From: Acidobacteriota bacterium
GTDB lineage: Bacteria; Acidobacteriota; Terriglobia; Terriglobales; Acidobacteriaceae
Reading direction: 5' to 3'
Length of the DNA stretch: 64,000 nt
Assembly (NCBI GenBank): GCA_018268915.1
Contig: JAFDVQ010000011.1
Coordinates: forward strand, 1 to 64,000
This document shows positions 15,565 to 24,739 of this stretch, piece by piece (position 1 is the first letter of the stretch; the number at the start of each line of letters is the position of its first letter). The notes under the pieces were generated by a model. It worked only from the letters and a program-made list of their open reading frames with translations, had not been told where the DNA came from and made no database searches. A program made the position numbers and the translations under genes.

Positions 15565-16983
15565 ATGAGCACTGGAGCCGCGGTTTCCCCCGCCCTTACG
15601 AATTCCCTGAGCGACGTCAACCAGCTGAAGACCCGCCTCAAGGCGACCTGGATGACTGGAGACTATGACGTCTTCTCCCGCTACCTCGAGCCCGATGCCC
15701 ACCTCTTCTTTCGCCGCATCGGAGTCGAGCCGGGGCAGAAGCTTCTGGACGTAGGCTGCGGCACAGGCCAGCTCGCTCTGATCGCCGCACGCGCCGGAGC
15801 TGAAGTCACAGGCTGCGATATCGCCACCAACTCCATTGAGCGCGCCCGGGTCCGTGCCTCACAGGAGCAGCTAAACGCCACATTCGACGAAGGCGACGCT
15901 GAAGAACTGCCCTACGCCGACGCCCAGTTCGACATTGTCACCAGCCTCGTTGGTGCCATGTTCGCGCCACGTCCGGGCCTCGTTGCATCCGAGCTGATCC
16001 GCGTTTGCAAGCCCGGCGGCAAGATTGCGATGGCCAACTGGACTCCACAGGGCTTCGTCGGCCAGATGTTCAAAATCATCGCGCGCTACATCGCGCCAAA
16101 CGGAATGCCATCCCCGGTTCTGTGGGGCGACCAGGCAACGGTTCACGAGCGCTTCCGCGAAGGCGTTCTCGACCTCCGCTGCACCTATCGCCACTACCAG
16201 TTTGAGTATCCGTTCCCGCCCGATGTCGTCGTCGACTTCTTCCGCGAGCACTACGGCCCGATGTCGCGCGCTTTCGGAGCGCTCGATGCCGAAGGTCAGG
16301 CGCAGCTCAAGGCGGATCTCGTCGCTCTCTGGTCTGCTAATAACCGCGGCGTCGGCAACGCGACCCTTGTCGACTCGGAGTATCTCGAGGTCATCGCCAT
16401 TCGCGGTGACCGCGACCCCGATCTTCCGTTCATCCATTCCATTCCTATGAAAGACAAGAAAACCAATCGTCGTGCAGAACTCCTTGCCGATCGCATCGAA
16501 GAAGGCGCTGCCCGCCTCGCTGACTTCGCTGGCCGCCTAACCGATGCGGAGTGGTCGACGCCCACAACAGAAGGCGGCAAGCAGGGCCGTCCTGCCGGGG
16601 TTATCGTTCATCACGTAGCCAGCATGTATCCGATTGAAACGAGCGTTGCGCAGGCGGCTGCTTCCGGCAAAACCATCACCGATGTCACATGGGAAGTCGT
16701 AGCCGCAATCAACGCCAAGCACGCCGCTGACAGCGCCAGAGTCGGTCGCGATGAAACTATTCAGCTTTTATTGAAAAATAGCAGGGAAGCTGCCGACGCT
16801 GTCCGCACCCTTTCCGACGAAGAACTTGATCGGGCTTCTCCGTTTTCTCTGAGCTTCGGCGCTCCCATGACCGCCCAATTCGTTCTTGAAGATCACGCTG
16901 TCCGCCATAGCTGGCACCACCTCGCGCGACTTCGAAAGGAACTCGGCCACCACACCGTGAATCCGTCTTCACAACTCCGCTGA
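15565..16983 (+). CDS. Fusion of SAM-dependent methyltransferase and DinB-like domain
   Basis: One uninterrupted 472-residue frame with two domains. Residues about 30-290 are a class I methyltransferase: LLDVGCGTGQLALIAARAGA binds S-adenosylmethionine, with DIVTSLVGAMFAPRPG and ELIRVCKPGGKIAMANWTPQ as later motifs. A second unit starts at about residue 295 (MKDKKTNRRAELLADRIEEG). It is a DinB-type four-helix domain ending VLEDHAVRHSWHHLARLRKE, with HH-rich putative metal ligands. In other genomes the two are usually separate genes. The methyl acceptor is unknown; related stand-alone methyltransferases act on small molecules. GAGGAAG lies seven bases before the start. It is divergent from an AraC regulator. 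Confidence 0.85.
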   Translation: MSTGAAVSPALTNSLSDVNQLKTRLKATWMTGDYDVFSRYLEPDAHLFFRRIGVEPGQKLLDVGCGTGQLALIAARAGAEVTGCDIATNSIERARVRASQEQLNATFDEGDAEELPYADAQFDIVTSLVGAMFAPRPGLVASELIRVCKPGGKIAMANWTPQGFVGQMFKIIARYIAPNGMPSPVLWGDQATVHERFREGVLDLRCTYRHYQFEYPFPPDVVVDFFREHYGPMSRAFGALDAEGQAQLKADLVALWSANNRGVGNATLVDSEYLEVIAIRGDRDPDLPFIHSIPMKDKKTNRRAELLADRIEEGAARLADFAGRLTDAEWSTPTTEGGKQGRPAGVIVHHVASMYPIETSVAQAAASGKTITDVTWEVVAAINAKHAADSARVGRDETIQLLLKNSREAADAVRTLSDEELDRASPFSLSFGAPMTAQFVLEDHAVRHSWHHLARLRKELGHHTVNPSSQLR

Positions 16984-17103
16984 AAACCATCCGCGGAATC
17001 GTGAACCTGACCCGGGCGGAATTCCCCCACCGTCCGGGCTCTGTCAGGCCAATCTCTCCTGCCGCGACTCATGCTCATTGCATCCAAGCAGTCAGGAGGA
17101 GCA

Positions 17104-17289
17104 ATGACCACGAACGCGAAGCCTACTCACGAACAGCCAGGCGGACTTCAGGATCCCAACGTCGAGCCCGACGATGGCGTCGTAAACGACTCACTCGGAT
17201 CAGTGGACATCGCGGACTCCACGGGCCTCGATGAAAGCAAGGAGACCGGGGATGCGAAGCGGCTCAACAAGAACACCCGGGAAGACTGA
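17104..17289 (+). CDS. Small acidic hypothetical protein
   Basis: A 61-residue, highly polar protein (MTTNAKPTHEQPGGLQDPNV and on), rich in Asp, Glu, Asn and Lys, with no hydrophobic core; it is probably disordered. The start is supported by an unusually good ribosome site, AGGAGGA, five bases before the ATG. A terminator hairpin follows at 17328-17354. The family is not recognised. It is short, but the signals on both sides make it likely to be real. Confidence 0.6.
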   Translation: MTTNAKPTHEQPGGLQDPNVEPDDGVVNDSLGSVDIADSTGLDESKETGDAKRLNKNTRED

Positions 17290-17327
17290 ATCGAAGCAGC
17301 TTCAGGACACCCAATCTTACCCAAACG

Positions 17328-17354
17328 AAAACCCCGGCCTGAGCCGGGGTTTTT
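17328..17354. terminator. Bidirectional Rho-independent terminator
   Basis: AAAACCCCGGC and GCCGGGGTTTTT form a strong stem with a four-base loop (CTGA). It has a U-run on the plus strand and an A-run that serves the minus strand. It lies between the convergent small gene ending at 17289 and rplS ending at 17375, and can terminate both. Confidence 0.85.
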
Positions 17355-17374
17355 GATCTCCTAATTCGCGACGA

Positions 17375-17746
17375 CTACGCCTTGGCGGTTGCGCGCTCGC
17401 GCTCCACTTCCTTCAGGCGAGCAGCCTTGCCGCGCAGTCCGCGGATGTAGAACAGCTTCGAGCGGCGAACCTTGTAGCTGCGAACCTTCTCAACCTTATC
17501 CACAACCTTCGAATTGAAGGGGAAGATGCGCTCGACGCCCTGGCCGAAGCTCATTTTCCGCACAGTAAACGTGCCCTGGGGGCCCCGGTTTATCGAAATC
17601 ACAAGGCCTTCAAACGCCTGCAGACGTTCCTTATCGCCTTCTTTAATCTTCACTTGCACGCGAACCTGGTCGCCGGGCACGAAATCGGGGAGATCAGTGC
17701 GCTTCAGCTTATCTGCCAGGCGCTGCATTACTGGATGGATGGACAT
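17375..17746 (-). CDS. rplS: 50S ribosomal protein L19
   Basis: A 123-residue ribosomal protein at the 30S-50S interface. The signatures are VPGDQVRVQVKIKEGDKERL, AFEGLVISINRGPQGTFTVR, KMSFGQGVERIFPFNSKVVD and VRRSKLFYIRGLRGKAARLK, covering the whole family length. AGGAAG precedes the ATG by five bases. Downstream is a strong terminator. Upstream, the 242 bp to the receptor gene hold no gene; this is where its promoter and leader must lie. The usual neighbours trmD and rimM are not in this window. Confidence 0.97.
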   Translation of the reverse strand: MSIHPVMQRLADKLKRTDLPDFVPGDQVRVQVKIKEGDKERLQAFEGLVISINRGPQGTFTVRKMSFGQGVERIFPFNSKVVDKVEKVRSYKVRRSKLFYIRGLRGKAARLKEVERERATAKA

Positions 17747-17988
17747 AGCTTCTTCCTGCTGATGGACTCAGAACCTTGATTCTAACAGAGAAGCGGTCCA
17801 AAAGCCTAGTCCGGCAGCGCTGACACGAACCGTGCCGCCCGAGAGGTCCTTCTTCCGCAAGCTGGAAGGAGCAGAAGCCTTCAGGCTATTGAGAACAGTC
17901 AGGTTGACTTGTCCGCCTTAAGACCCGACTGCCCCTGTGTTTCTCCCATTTTTCAATCCGATTCGCGAACCTCGGAGTGTTGAATTTT

Positions 17989-20900
17989 CTAGAACTCAAA
18001 CCGGGCCGCGAACTGGGCCTTGCGCTGGTCCGTCAAGAGCACCGTCGCGTTGCCGAAATTCGTCGCATTATCCAATGTCGAGTTGATGGAGTGCGAATCA
18101 AAACGCACGCTGTTGGTTACGTTGAATGTCTCCCACCGAACCTGAAGCCGCGTGTGCTCTGTTATCGAAAACGACTTGTTCAACCCCGCGTCCCAGTCGT
18201 AGTAGCCATCGCCCCGCAGCGGGTTCCGGGTACCCGAATCGCCCGGCAGGGTGTAATCGAAAGCAGCGAACACGGCCTGGGGATCCGCGAATCGCTGCCC
18301 TAGCTTTCCGTGCTTCGTCGCACTCGACGGAATCTTCGCGATCTGCGTTGCCCATCCTTCGATATCCCAGTTGGTGGGCCAGTTGCCGCCTTCATTTACG
18401 GCGAAGGGAAGTCCGCTTGTCCAGCGAACGATTCCAGTTGTCTGCCAACCTCCGAGGAGCCCATCGATCAGCCGATTCGCGGTTCTCATATAGCGCCTTC
18501 CATGACCCACGGGAAGGTCCCACACATAGTTCGCGTTCAGCTGGTGGGTCGCATCGTAATCCGATACGCCATAAAGCTGGTTCGGCGCCCAGGTATTGAT
18601 GATCTGCGCATTGTTGTTCGAACCCGATGTGCTCAGCCTCTCCGACTGCGAGGCAATATCCATCGACTTCGAATACGTGTAGTTCAGGTCCGCGAACATC
18701 CCCGAGCCGATCTGCTGGCGGTAGACCACCTGCAACGCGTGATAGTTCGAGTAAGCAATCGAGCGCCATGCATACAGCGCCGAATACTGGTCGTGGTAGA
18801 AGCGATACGACGGATACGCGCCGGTGGGATTGATCCCCGCGCCCGTCTGCGACTCCGGCAGATCGAGTGAGAACAGTGCATACGTCTCGTTGTATAGATT
18901 CTGCTGGAAGACCTGGTAGACATTCTGCGTTGCCGATGCCGGCCCGGCTCCATAACCGAGGTCAACGTTGTCGAGCGCACCGAAGAGCTGTTCCCAGTAG
19001 GGATCTGGAGCTACTGAACTCACATCCGTGCCGGCCCTCACCAGCTTCGACATCTGTGCTGCCTCGGCAAAATACGACGACCCGCCCGCCTTCAGGTTGA
19101 TCGGCATCGCCACGTCTTCCTGAGCGAGCAGGCGGTGAGCCAGTCGGCCGACGTACGCAACTTCGAGCGAAGAGCCATTGTGCAGTTGCCGCGCGATCGA
19201 GAAATCAAGCAGATGCGAATACGGAGTCTTGATCTTCGAATCCAACCCCCAGCTGATAGCAAACAGCGATGTATCCGGGACCGCCGGGAATCCACCCGGA
19301 GGCGCGGCCGGAATCACCTCGGCGGGAATCGTCGTCAGATCAGTGAAGCGAGGTGCCGTGCCCACTTCCACCGATCCGGGCACATTCGAAATCTGCGAAG
19401 ACAGCCCGAAGGAACCGGTCGTATCAAACGTATTCACCGTCGCGGCGCCGAAGTGATCGAACACCATCGAATAGCCGGCGCGAATGCTACTCTTTCCATC
19501 GCCGAAGAGCTTGTTCATGAGACCATCTCTCGCATTTGGTGAATACGCAAACGCGATTCGTGGTCCGATGTCTTTCTTTTCCATCTTCCAGAAGTCAGAT
19601 TTGCCGTTCGATCGTCCGTTCAAGTCAAACCCGATCTCACCGACCGCGTTTGCCGCGCCACCCTGTGCTGCCTGGGCCGCGCTTCCCAGGAAATAGTCCG
19701 TCAATGCATAGGGCGAGCAAGTGCCTCCGGAGACTATGCATGTCCCCACCTGTGTTCCAGTGGTCTCCACCGGCGGCTGCAGCAGGGAATAGCGTACTCC
19801 GTACGTGATCGTCAGATTCTTCAACGCCTTCCACGAATCCTGCGCGTAGAACTCATACTCATTCCATTTGTAATCACGTTTCAGTGGGGTGCCGAGCGGA
19901 AGTGCCGTTCCTTCTTTTGTGTAGTTGTAAACAGCGTCCCCCTCGGTCACAATGCCCACATCGCTGAGCAGCGCACCGTTGTAGCGGTTTTTGAAGTTCT
20001 TCGATACCGCCGGGTATCCGTATGCCGCCGGATCAAAGGCACCGCCGTTTCCTGCAACGGTTGATCCGTTCGCCAGCCACCCCGCATTCATCTGTCCATC
20101 GGGAAATGAATTCGCATTGCTCCTGCGCTGGTCGTCGATGAATCGGAGATTCGTGCCGAACTGGAAACTGTGGTCATGCTTCGTCCACGAAAGATCGTCC
20201 ACAACATTGTGAAGGGGGATAATCACGCCCGTGCTGCGCGTGAATGCCTGCGGAGATGTGATCCCGTTGAAGCTGACTTCCGGCTCGTTCGACAACCCCG
20301 AGTTGTCCACACCCTGGCGAGTGAACCCATACCGTACCGCGTTCACGAGGTTCGGCGTGATGATCGCCGTGTATCCAACGGCGAAGCCCTTGTTATTCGT
20401 CAGAACCCTGGTGGATGGCGGCTGGCCTGGAAATGCGGGTGTCGTTGGTTCATCGTCATTCTGCAGATTGCCGCGCCAGAAGATACTCTGCTTTCCCGTG
20501 ATGTTCCAGTCGAGCCGTCCCGTGTAGGTGTTGTATGTGCGATGCAGGTTGTAGGGAAATCTATACCCCTGCGTGTTCAGCGAGTCGCCCTGGCTTGGAT
20601 CGTTGGGCTCCGGGTAGTTGGCGAAGATGGCCAGCACATTCTGATTAACGCCAATCCCCTGAGGGTCCATTCCCTTGATCTGCGCGGGAGTCAGAGTCGT
20701 GATGGTTCCCGATGCATTTTCGTATTGAATGTTCCCTGCGCGGAGGCTGTCGGTGGGTACAGTCCCTGCATATACGCTTTCGCCTTCCGCATCACGCCGC
20801 CCCTCATAGTTCCCGAAGTAGAAGAGATGGTCGCGCAGGATCGGCCCACCAGCCGATGCGCCGAACACGTTGCGGATAAGCTTTGGCGGACGGTTGGCCT

Positions 20901-21765
20901 CGCCCGCATCGAGTTGCTGCTGCTTATTGAAGAATGAGTTCGCTTCGAAAAGGCTGGAGCGGTTGTACTCGTACGCCGAACCATGAATGTGGTTCGTCCC
21001 GCTCTTTGTGATGAGCCCAACCTGTGCGCCAGACGACCGCCCCTCCGCGGCATCCGGGTTGCTCGTCGTTACCCGGAACTCCGAGATTGAGTCCTGTGTT
21101 ACTCGAAGCACGCTTGTGAAAGCGTAGCCATTGTTGATGTCGTTTACGTCTACGCCGTCGAGCGTGATGTTCGACTGGTCACTGTGTCCGCCATTCACGG
21201 CGCCGCTCCGTGAGTCGCTTGAACTGTTGCCGACGGAATTAGTTCCGTTGTTCGAGTCGGTTCGTCCCAAAAACGTAACTCCGGGCTGGAGGCTGAGCAG
21301 ATCGGGAACATTTCTGCCTTCAATCGGCAACGACTCGATATGCTCCTGCGAGAATGCATTTCCCAGCGTGGCGTCGGTAGTGTTCAGCATCGGCTGCACA
21401 TTTACTTCCACCTCGACATCCTGAGTGACGTTCGCGACCGACAGAGCCACATCCACGGTAGCCGGCTGCCCCACCAGGAGATTCATCCCCCGCTTCTCTA
21501 CCGACGCAAAGCCTTGTTCGCTCACCTTGAGCGAATACTCTCCTGGAGGAAGCTGAACAAACTGGTACTCTCCCGTGCTGTCGGTAGTCCCTTGCCTTAC
21601 CGCTCCGGTCGCAGTAAGAGTAAGCTCGCAACGAGCGCCTGAAATTGCCGCGCCGCTCGAGTCCGTTACGTGACCGCGAAGGGAAGTCGTGGCTTGCCCG
21701 AAAACTGTAAGACCACAACCGAATATGCAGATAAGCAGGAAAACGACAGAACGCGCGTGCCGCAT
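17989..21765 (-). CDS. TonB-dependent receptor, Oar-like, with CarboxypepD_reg domain
   Basis: A 1258-residue outer-membrane protein. A Sec signal peptide (MRHARSVVFLLICIFGCGLT, cleavage near VFGQ) is followed at about residues 27-110 by a carboxypeptidase-regulatory-like beta domain (LRGHVTDSSGAAISGARCEL ... YQFVQLPPGEYSLKVSEQGF). The plug region is near 120-240 (NVPDLLSLQPGVTFLGR, SNITLDGVDVND). The rest is a long beta barrel ending in the aromatic AARFEF, as expected for BAM-dependent insertion. Oar-type receptors are strongly expanded in Acidobacteriota and are thought to import large substrates such as glycans or peptides; the ligand is unknown. GGAGGAG precedes the ATG by six bases. Confidence 0.92.
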   Translation of the reverse strand: MRHARSVVFLLICIFGCGLTVFGQATTSLRGHVTDSSGAAISGARCELTLTATGAVRQGTTDSTGEYQFVQLPPGEYSLKVSEQGFASVEKRGMNLLVGQPATVDVALSVANVTQDVEVEVNVQPMLNTTDATLGNAFSQEHIESLPIEGRNVPDLLSLQPGVTFLGRTDSNNGTNSVGNSSSDSRSGAVNGGHSDQSNITLDGVDVNDINNGYAFTSVLRVTQDSISEFRVTTSNPDAAEGRSSGAQVGLITKSGTNHIHGSAYEYNRSSLFEANSFFNKQQQLDAGEANRPPKLIRNVFGASAGGPILRDHLFYFGNYEGRRDAEGESVYAGTVPTDSLRAGNIQYENASGTITTLTPAQIKGMDPQGIGVNQNVLAIFANYPEPNDPSQGDSLNTQGYRFPYNLHRTYNTYTGRLDWNITGKQSIFWRGNLQNDDEPTTPAFPGQPPSTRVLTNNKGFAVGYTAIITPNLVNAVRYGFTRQGVDNSGLSNEPEVSFNGITSPQAFTRSTGVIIPLHNVVDDLSWTKHDHSFQFGTNLRFIDDQRRSNANSFPDGQMNAGWLANGSTVAGNGGAFDPAAYGYPAVSKNFKNRYNGALLSDVGIVTEGDAVYNYTKEGTALPLGTPLKRDYKWNEYEFYAQDSWKALKNLTITYGVRYSLLQPPVETTGTQVGTCIVSGGTCSPYALTDYFLGSAAQAAQGGAANAVGEIGFDLNGRSNGKSDFWKMEKKDIGPRIAFAYSPNARDGLMNKLFGDGKSSIRAGYSMVFDHFGAATVNTFDTTGSFGLSSQISNVPGSVEVGTAPRFTDLTTIPAEVIPAAPPGGFPAVPDTSLFAISWGLDSKIKTPYSHLLDFSIARQLHNGSSLEVAYVGRLAHRLLAQEDVAMPINLKAGGSSYFAEAAQMSKLVRAGTDVSSVAPDPYWEQLFGALDNVDLGYGAGPASATQNVYQVFQQNLYNETYALFSLDLPESQTGAGINPTGAYPSYRFYHDQYSALYAWRSIAYSNYHALQVVYRQQIGSGMFADLNYTYSKSMDIASQSERLSTSGSNNNAQIINTWAPNQLYGVSDYDATHQLNANYVWDLPVGHGRRYMRTANRLIDGLLGGWQTTGIVRWTSGLPFAVNEGGNWPTNWDIEGWATQIAKIPSSATKHGKLGQRFADPQAVFAAFDYTLPGDSGTRNPLRGDGYYDWDAGLNKSFSITEHTRLQVRWETFNVTNSVRFDSHSINSTLDNATNFGNATVLLTDQRKAQFAARFEF

Positions 21766-22023
21766 CTGGACTCCTCCAAAACATCGATTGAGCTTTAACG
21801 ACCCAAGAATAGGGAATGGCCTGGCTGGGATCCGCTTCCGTTAAGGGGAAATTGTTCTGGAGCGGCTTCCGCGCTAAGTTGTTCCTTTGTACACCAGTCC
21901 CCATAAAGTTCGACACTGGATTTTCACTTCAGGGTGCGAAGCGGTCTGCAGGACCATACTTTATGGCATTACGGGCATCTCAACGGCGTCGACTTGCTAT
22001 CCGCTCCATCGAGGGGGCTCCAT

Positions 22024-22650
22024 ATGGTGTTGAAGAACAAAGTCTCTGGCGTGGACCGCCGTCAGTTCAGCGCGTTGCTCGCGGCAGCGGGAATCGCATC
22101 CTCCCGGTCACTACTCGGTGGCGATCCTGGCGACCCGGAGACGCTGCACCTCTCCCGAAACGGTTGGGTTCCGAACAATGACCGATTGCCCGTCCTTCTG
22201 TATCACGGTGCACTGGACCTGAGCGGGACAGATCCGGCTTCCGGATTTGAGCGGATTTTTCAGCAGAACAGCTGGCCTCCCCAGTGGCGGAACGGTATCT
22301 ACGATTTCCACCACTACCATTCAACCGCACACGAAGTTCTCGGCATCGCCGCGGGCAACGCGCGTGTCGTTCTCGGCGGCCCTGGCGGCCATGAGCTCAC
22401 TCTTTCGGGCGGGGATGTTGTAGTGCTTCCGACCGGGACAGGACATTGCCGTCTCCAGGCGTCGCCCGATTTCCTCGTCGTCGGCGCGTATCCACCGCAG
22501 CAGTCGTGGGACATCTGCCGCAAAGCTCCTTCGCAAATCGAACGAGATCGCATGCACTCGCTTCCGTTTCCCGCATCCGATCCAGTGCGCGGCTCCGGTG
22601 GGCCGCTCACCCGCCTGTGGCAGATTCCGCAGCCAAAGTCAGGCGGATAG
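22024..22650 (+). CDS. Cupin-domain protein with Tat-like leader (YjlB-like)
   Basis: A 208-residue protein. The frame is open further upstream, but the ATG at 22024 opens a leader, SGVDRRQFSALLAAAGIASS, with a twin-arginine-like motif and a modest hydrophobic stretch. The body has LHLSRNGWVPNNDRLPVLLY, FERIFQQNSWPPQWRNGIYD, then FHHYHSTAHEVLGIAAGNAR and LSGGDVVVLPTGTGHCRL. These are the two cupin motifs, with His and Glu metal ligands, of the YjlB-like family of unknown substrate. Cytosolic YjlB proteins lack such a leader, so export here would be unusual; it could also be a cytosolic form with a poorly defined start. Confidence 0.75.
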   Translation: MVLKNKVSGVDRRQFSALLAAAGIASSRSLLGGDPGDPETLHLSRNGWVPNNDRLPVLLYHGALDLSGTDPASGFERIFQQNSWPPQWRNGIYDFHHYHSTAHEVLGIAAGNARVVLGGPGGHELTLSGGDVVVLPTGTGHCRLQASPDFLVVGAYPPQQSWDICRKAPSQIERDRMHSLPFPASDPVRGSGGPLTRLWQIPQPKSGG

Positions 22651-22671
22651 ATGAAAACGAGATTTCTGATC

Positions 22672-22884
22672 CTATTTTGACGCGCCGGTCTTGGACGTGC
22701 CTGCCGTCTCGTTGCTCCGCGGCAGAGAGAGTTCAGGTTGATCGTTCGGGTTCAAAGACTTTGCAAGATATTCGGCAGCCTCTTTGCTGTCGAGAACCTT
22801 ATTGGCCCGCCACGATCCCCGCGCACGAACAGCGTACTTCCCCTCTTCCTTCTCTTCGATGAGGTAGTGCTTTTCTGTGCTCAT
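22672..22884 (-). CDS. Small DUF2188-like protein
   Basis: A 70-residue protein beginning MSTEKHYLIEEKEEGKYAVR and continuing ARGSWRANKVLDSKEAAEYL. The pattern of a short beta hairpin with a conserved W and a regularly spaced K-x-A-x-x-Y-A helix resembles the DUF2188 group (small proteins that read a sequence-repair-type WxV..GxxRA motif), but the match is partial. The start is fixed by GGGAGGGAG just upstream; the longer open frame ahead of it is not needed. The function is unknown. Confidence 0.6.
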   Translation of the reverse strand: MSTEKHYLIEEKEEGKYAVRARGSWRANKVLDSKEAAEYLAKSLNPNDQPELSLPRSNETAGTSKTGASK

Positions 22885-23044
22885 TCTCCCTCCCGAAACT
22901 GAGATGCGAGTTGCAGTAAACGGGAAGGCAACGCGTCGAGTTTCTCGAAATTTTCTTGATCGATTCGAGCTAATGACAGCCGCCGGGTAGATGGCTATGC
23001 TGATCAGCATGCGGGAGCACAACACTGCGTTCCCAGAGGCTACG

Positions 23045-24685
23045 ATGAGCGGCCGGATCGGAAGCCACGGCAACTTCATCAACTGGCTATTCGATTCAAG
23101 TTGCGGAGCGCCCGGGCGCCTTCTGCCTCGCTGGATATTTCTCCGCGCTCTCGCTGCCATCTACTTCTCAGCCTTCTTCTCGCTGATCTTTCAGATCAAA
23201 GGTCTCATCGGTCCGCACGGAATCCTTCCAGCCCACGACTATCTACAGGCTGTCTCACGCGCCTATCCCCTCGCGAAGTTCTGGTTTGCGCCAACTCTTT
23301 TCTGGATCTCTTCAACTTCGCATGCGCTGATGATCGTCACCGTTATCGGCCTCATCGCCTCCATCGCCGCATTTCTCAATCTCTGGCCGCGGCTCAGCTT
23401 CTTTATCTGCTTTCTTGGCTTCCTCTCTTTCGTCTCCGCAGCGCAGGATTTCTCCAGCTATCAGTCTGACGGGATGCTCCTCGAAGCGGGATTCATCGCT
23501 CTCTTCTTCACTCCCCGCGGCATTCGTCCCAGCCTAGGAGCCTCTACGCCGCCATCCCGCGCGAGCCTCTTTCTGCTTCAGTGGGAGTGGTTCCGCATCT
23601 ACTTCGAGTCCGGTCTTGTAAAGCTCATCAGCGGCGACCGCCAATGGCGCACTCTCACGGCAATGGACCACTACTACGAGACAGGCCCACTGCCAACGTG
23701 GATCGGGTGGTACACGCAGCACCTGCCGCACTGGTTCCACGTCACCAGCGCTGCCGGAACGCTCGTCCTGGAACTGGGCCTTGTCTGGATGCTCTTCCTG
23801 CCGCGTCGAGTTCGCATCGTCTGCTTCCTCATCGTCACGCCCTGGGAGATAGGAGTCATCCTCACCGCCAACTACACCTTCCTCAACTACCTTGTTCTCT
23901 CGCTCGGATTCCTTCTCCTGGACGATTGCTTCCTGTTGCAATTCGTTCCTGGCCGCTACAGGTCAAACCTTGGCTTTGAGCCCCACTCGCAATCCGAAAG
24001 AGAATCTGACGACGAAGAGCCGGAAGCACTCGATGCAAGCTCGAAGCGCATTCGTCTCCATAGGCACCTTTGTGCTCTCCGACTCGCCATCTCCGCCGTC
24101 ATGCTCGCCTGGATTTTCTACAACACCACTGCCGAGATGCTGCTCATCCAGTTTCGATCTCTCCCTCTGCCAAGCAAGCCCATCGTTCTGCTCGAGCCAT
24201 TCCGCATTGCCAACCAGTACGGCCTTTTTGCTGTCATGACCAACGGCCGGTACGACATCGAGTTCCAGGGTTCCAACGATGGCCAGAAGTGGACGCCATA
24301 CCTTTTCCGCAACAAGCCTCAGGCGCTCAATGAAGCTCCTCGCATCTACGCGCCCTACCAACCGCGCTTCGACTGGAACCTGTGGTTTGCCTCGCTCGGC
24401 GATTGGCATCAGAACGAGATTGTTCCTCTCACGGAAGAGCGCCTTCTCGAAAACGACAGCGATGTACTTAATCTTTTTCGAAGCAACCCTTTCCCGGATG
24501 CTCCACCTCGATACATTCGCGCGATGCTCTGGCAGTATTGGTTCACATCTCGCGAAGAGAAGCGGGCAACAGGGAATTGGTGGCGGCGCGAGCTGCTTGG
24601 CATGTACGCACCTGAACTGACAAAGAGTCTCGAAGGGCGATCCGCAGTCGTCCAATGGCCAGAAGAACTTCCCGTTCACGATTGA
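23045..24685 (+). CDS. Lipase maturation factor-like membrane protein
   Basis: A 546-residue polytopic membrane protein of the LMF1 type, which in animals matures lipases; the bacterial role is not established. The conserved block runs from LRALAAIYFSAFFSLIFQIK through GPHGILPAHDYL, SYQSDGMLLEAGFIALFFTP, LLQWEWFRIYFESGLVKLIS and TAMDHYYETGPLPTWIGWYT, plus PWEIGVILTANYTFLNYLVL. The C-terminal soluble part has the typical GRYDIEFQGSNDGQKWTPYL and YQPRFDWNLWFASLG segments. Earlier ATGs at 22991 and 23009 are in frame, but 23045 has AGAGG five bases upstream. A Glu/Asp-rich insert lies near residues 318-335. An oxidoreductase gene follows after 54 bp. Confidence 0.85.
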   Translation: MSGRIGSHGNFINWLFDSSCGAPGRLLPRWIFLRALAAIYFSAFFSLIFQIKGLIGPHGILPAHDYLQAVSRAYPLAKFWFAPTLFWISSTSHALMIVTVIGLIASIAAFLNLWPRLSFFICFLGFLSFVSAAQDFSSYQSDGMLLEAGFIALFFTPRGIRPSLGASTPPSRASLFLLQWEWFRIYFESGLVKLISGDRQWRTLTAMDHYYETGPLPTWIGWYTQHLPHWFHVTSAAGTLVLELGLVWMLFLPRRVRIVCFLIVTPWEIGVILTANYTFLNYLVLSLGFLLLDDCFLLQFVPGRYRSNLGFEPHSQSERESDDEEPEALDASSKRIRLHRHLCALRLAISAVMLAWIFYNTTAEMLLIQFRSLPLPSKPIVLLEPFRIANQYGLFAVMTNGRYDIEFQGSNDGQKWTPYLFRNKPQALNEAPRIYAPYQPRFDWNLWFASLGDWHQNEIVPLTEERLLENDSDVLNLFRSNPFPDAPPRYIRAMLWQYWFTSREEKRATGNWWRRELLGMYAPELTKSLEGRSAVVQWPEELPVHD

Positions 24686-24739
24686 ATCAACACCACGATT
24701 CGACTGACCGCACGAACGGAATTCTGGGAGAATGAACTC

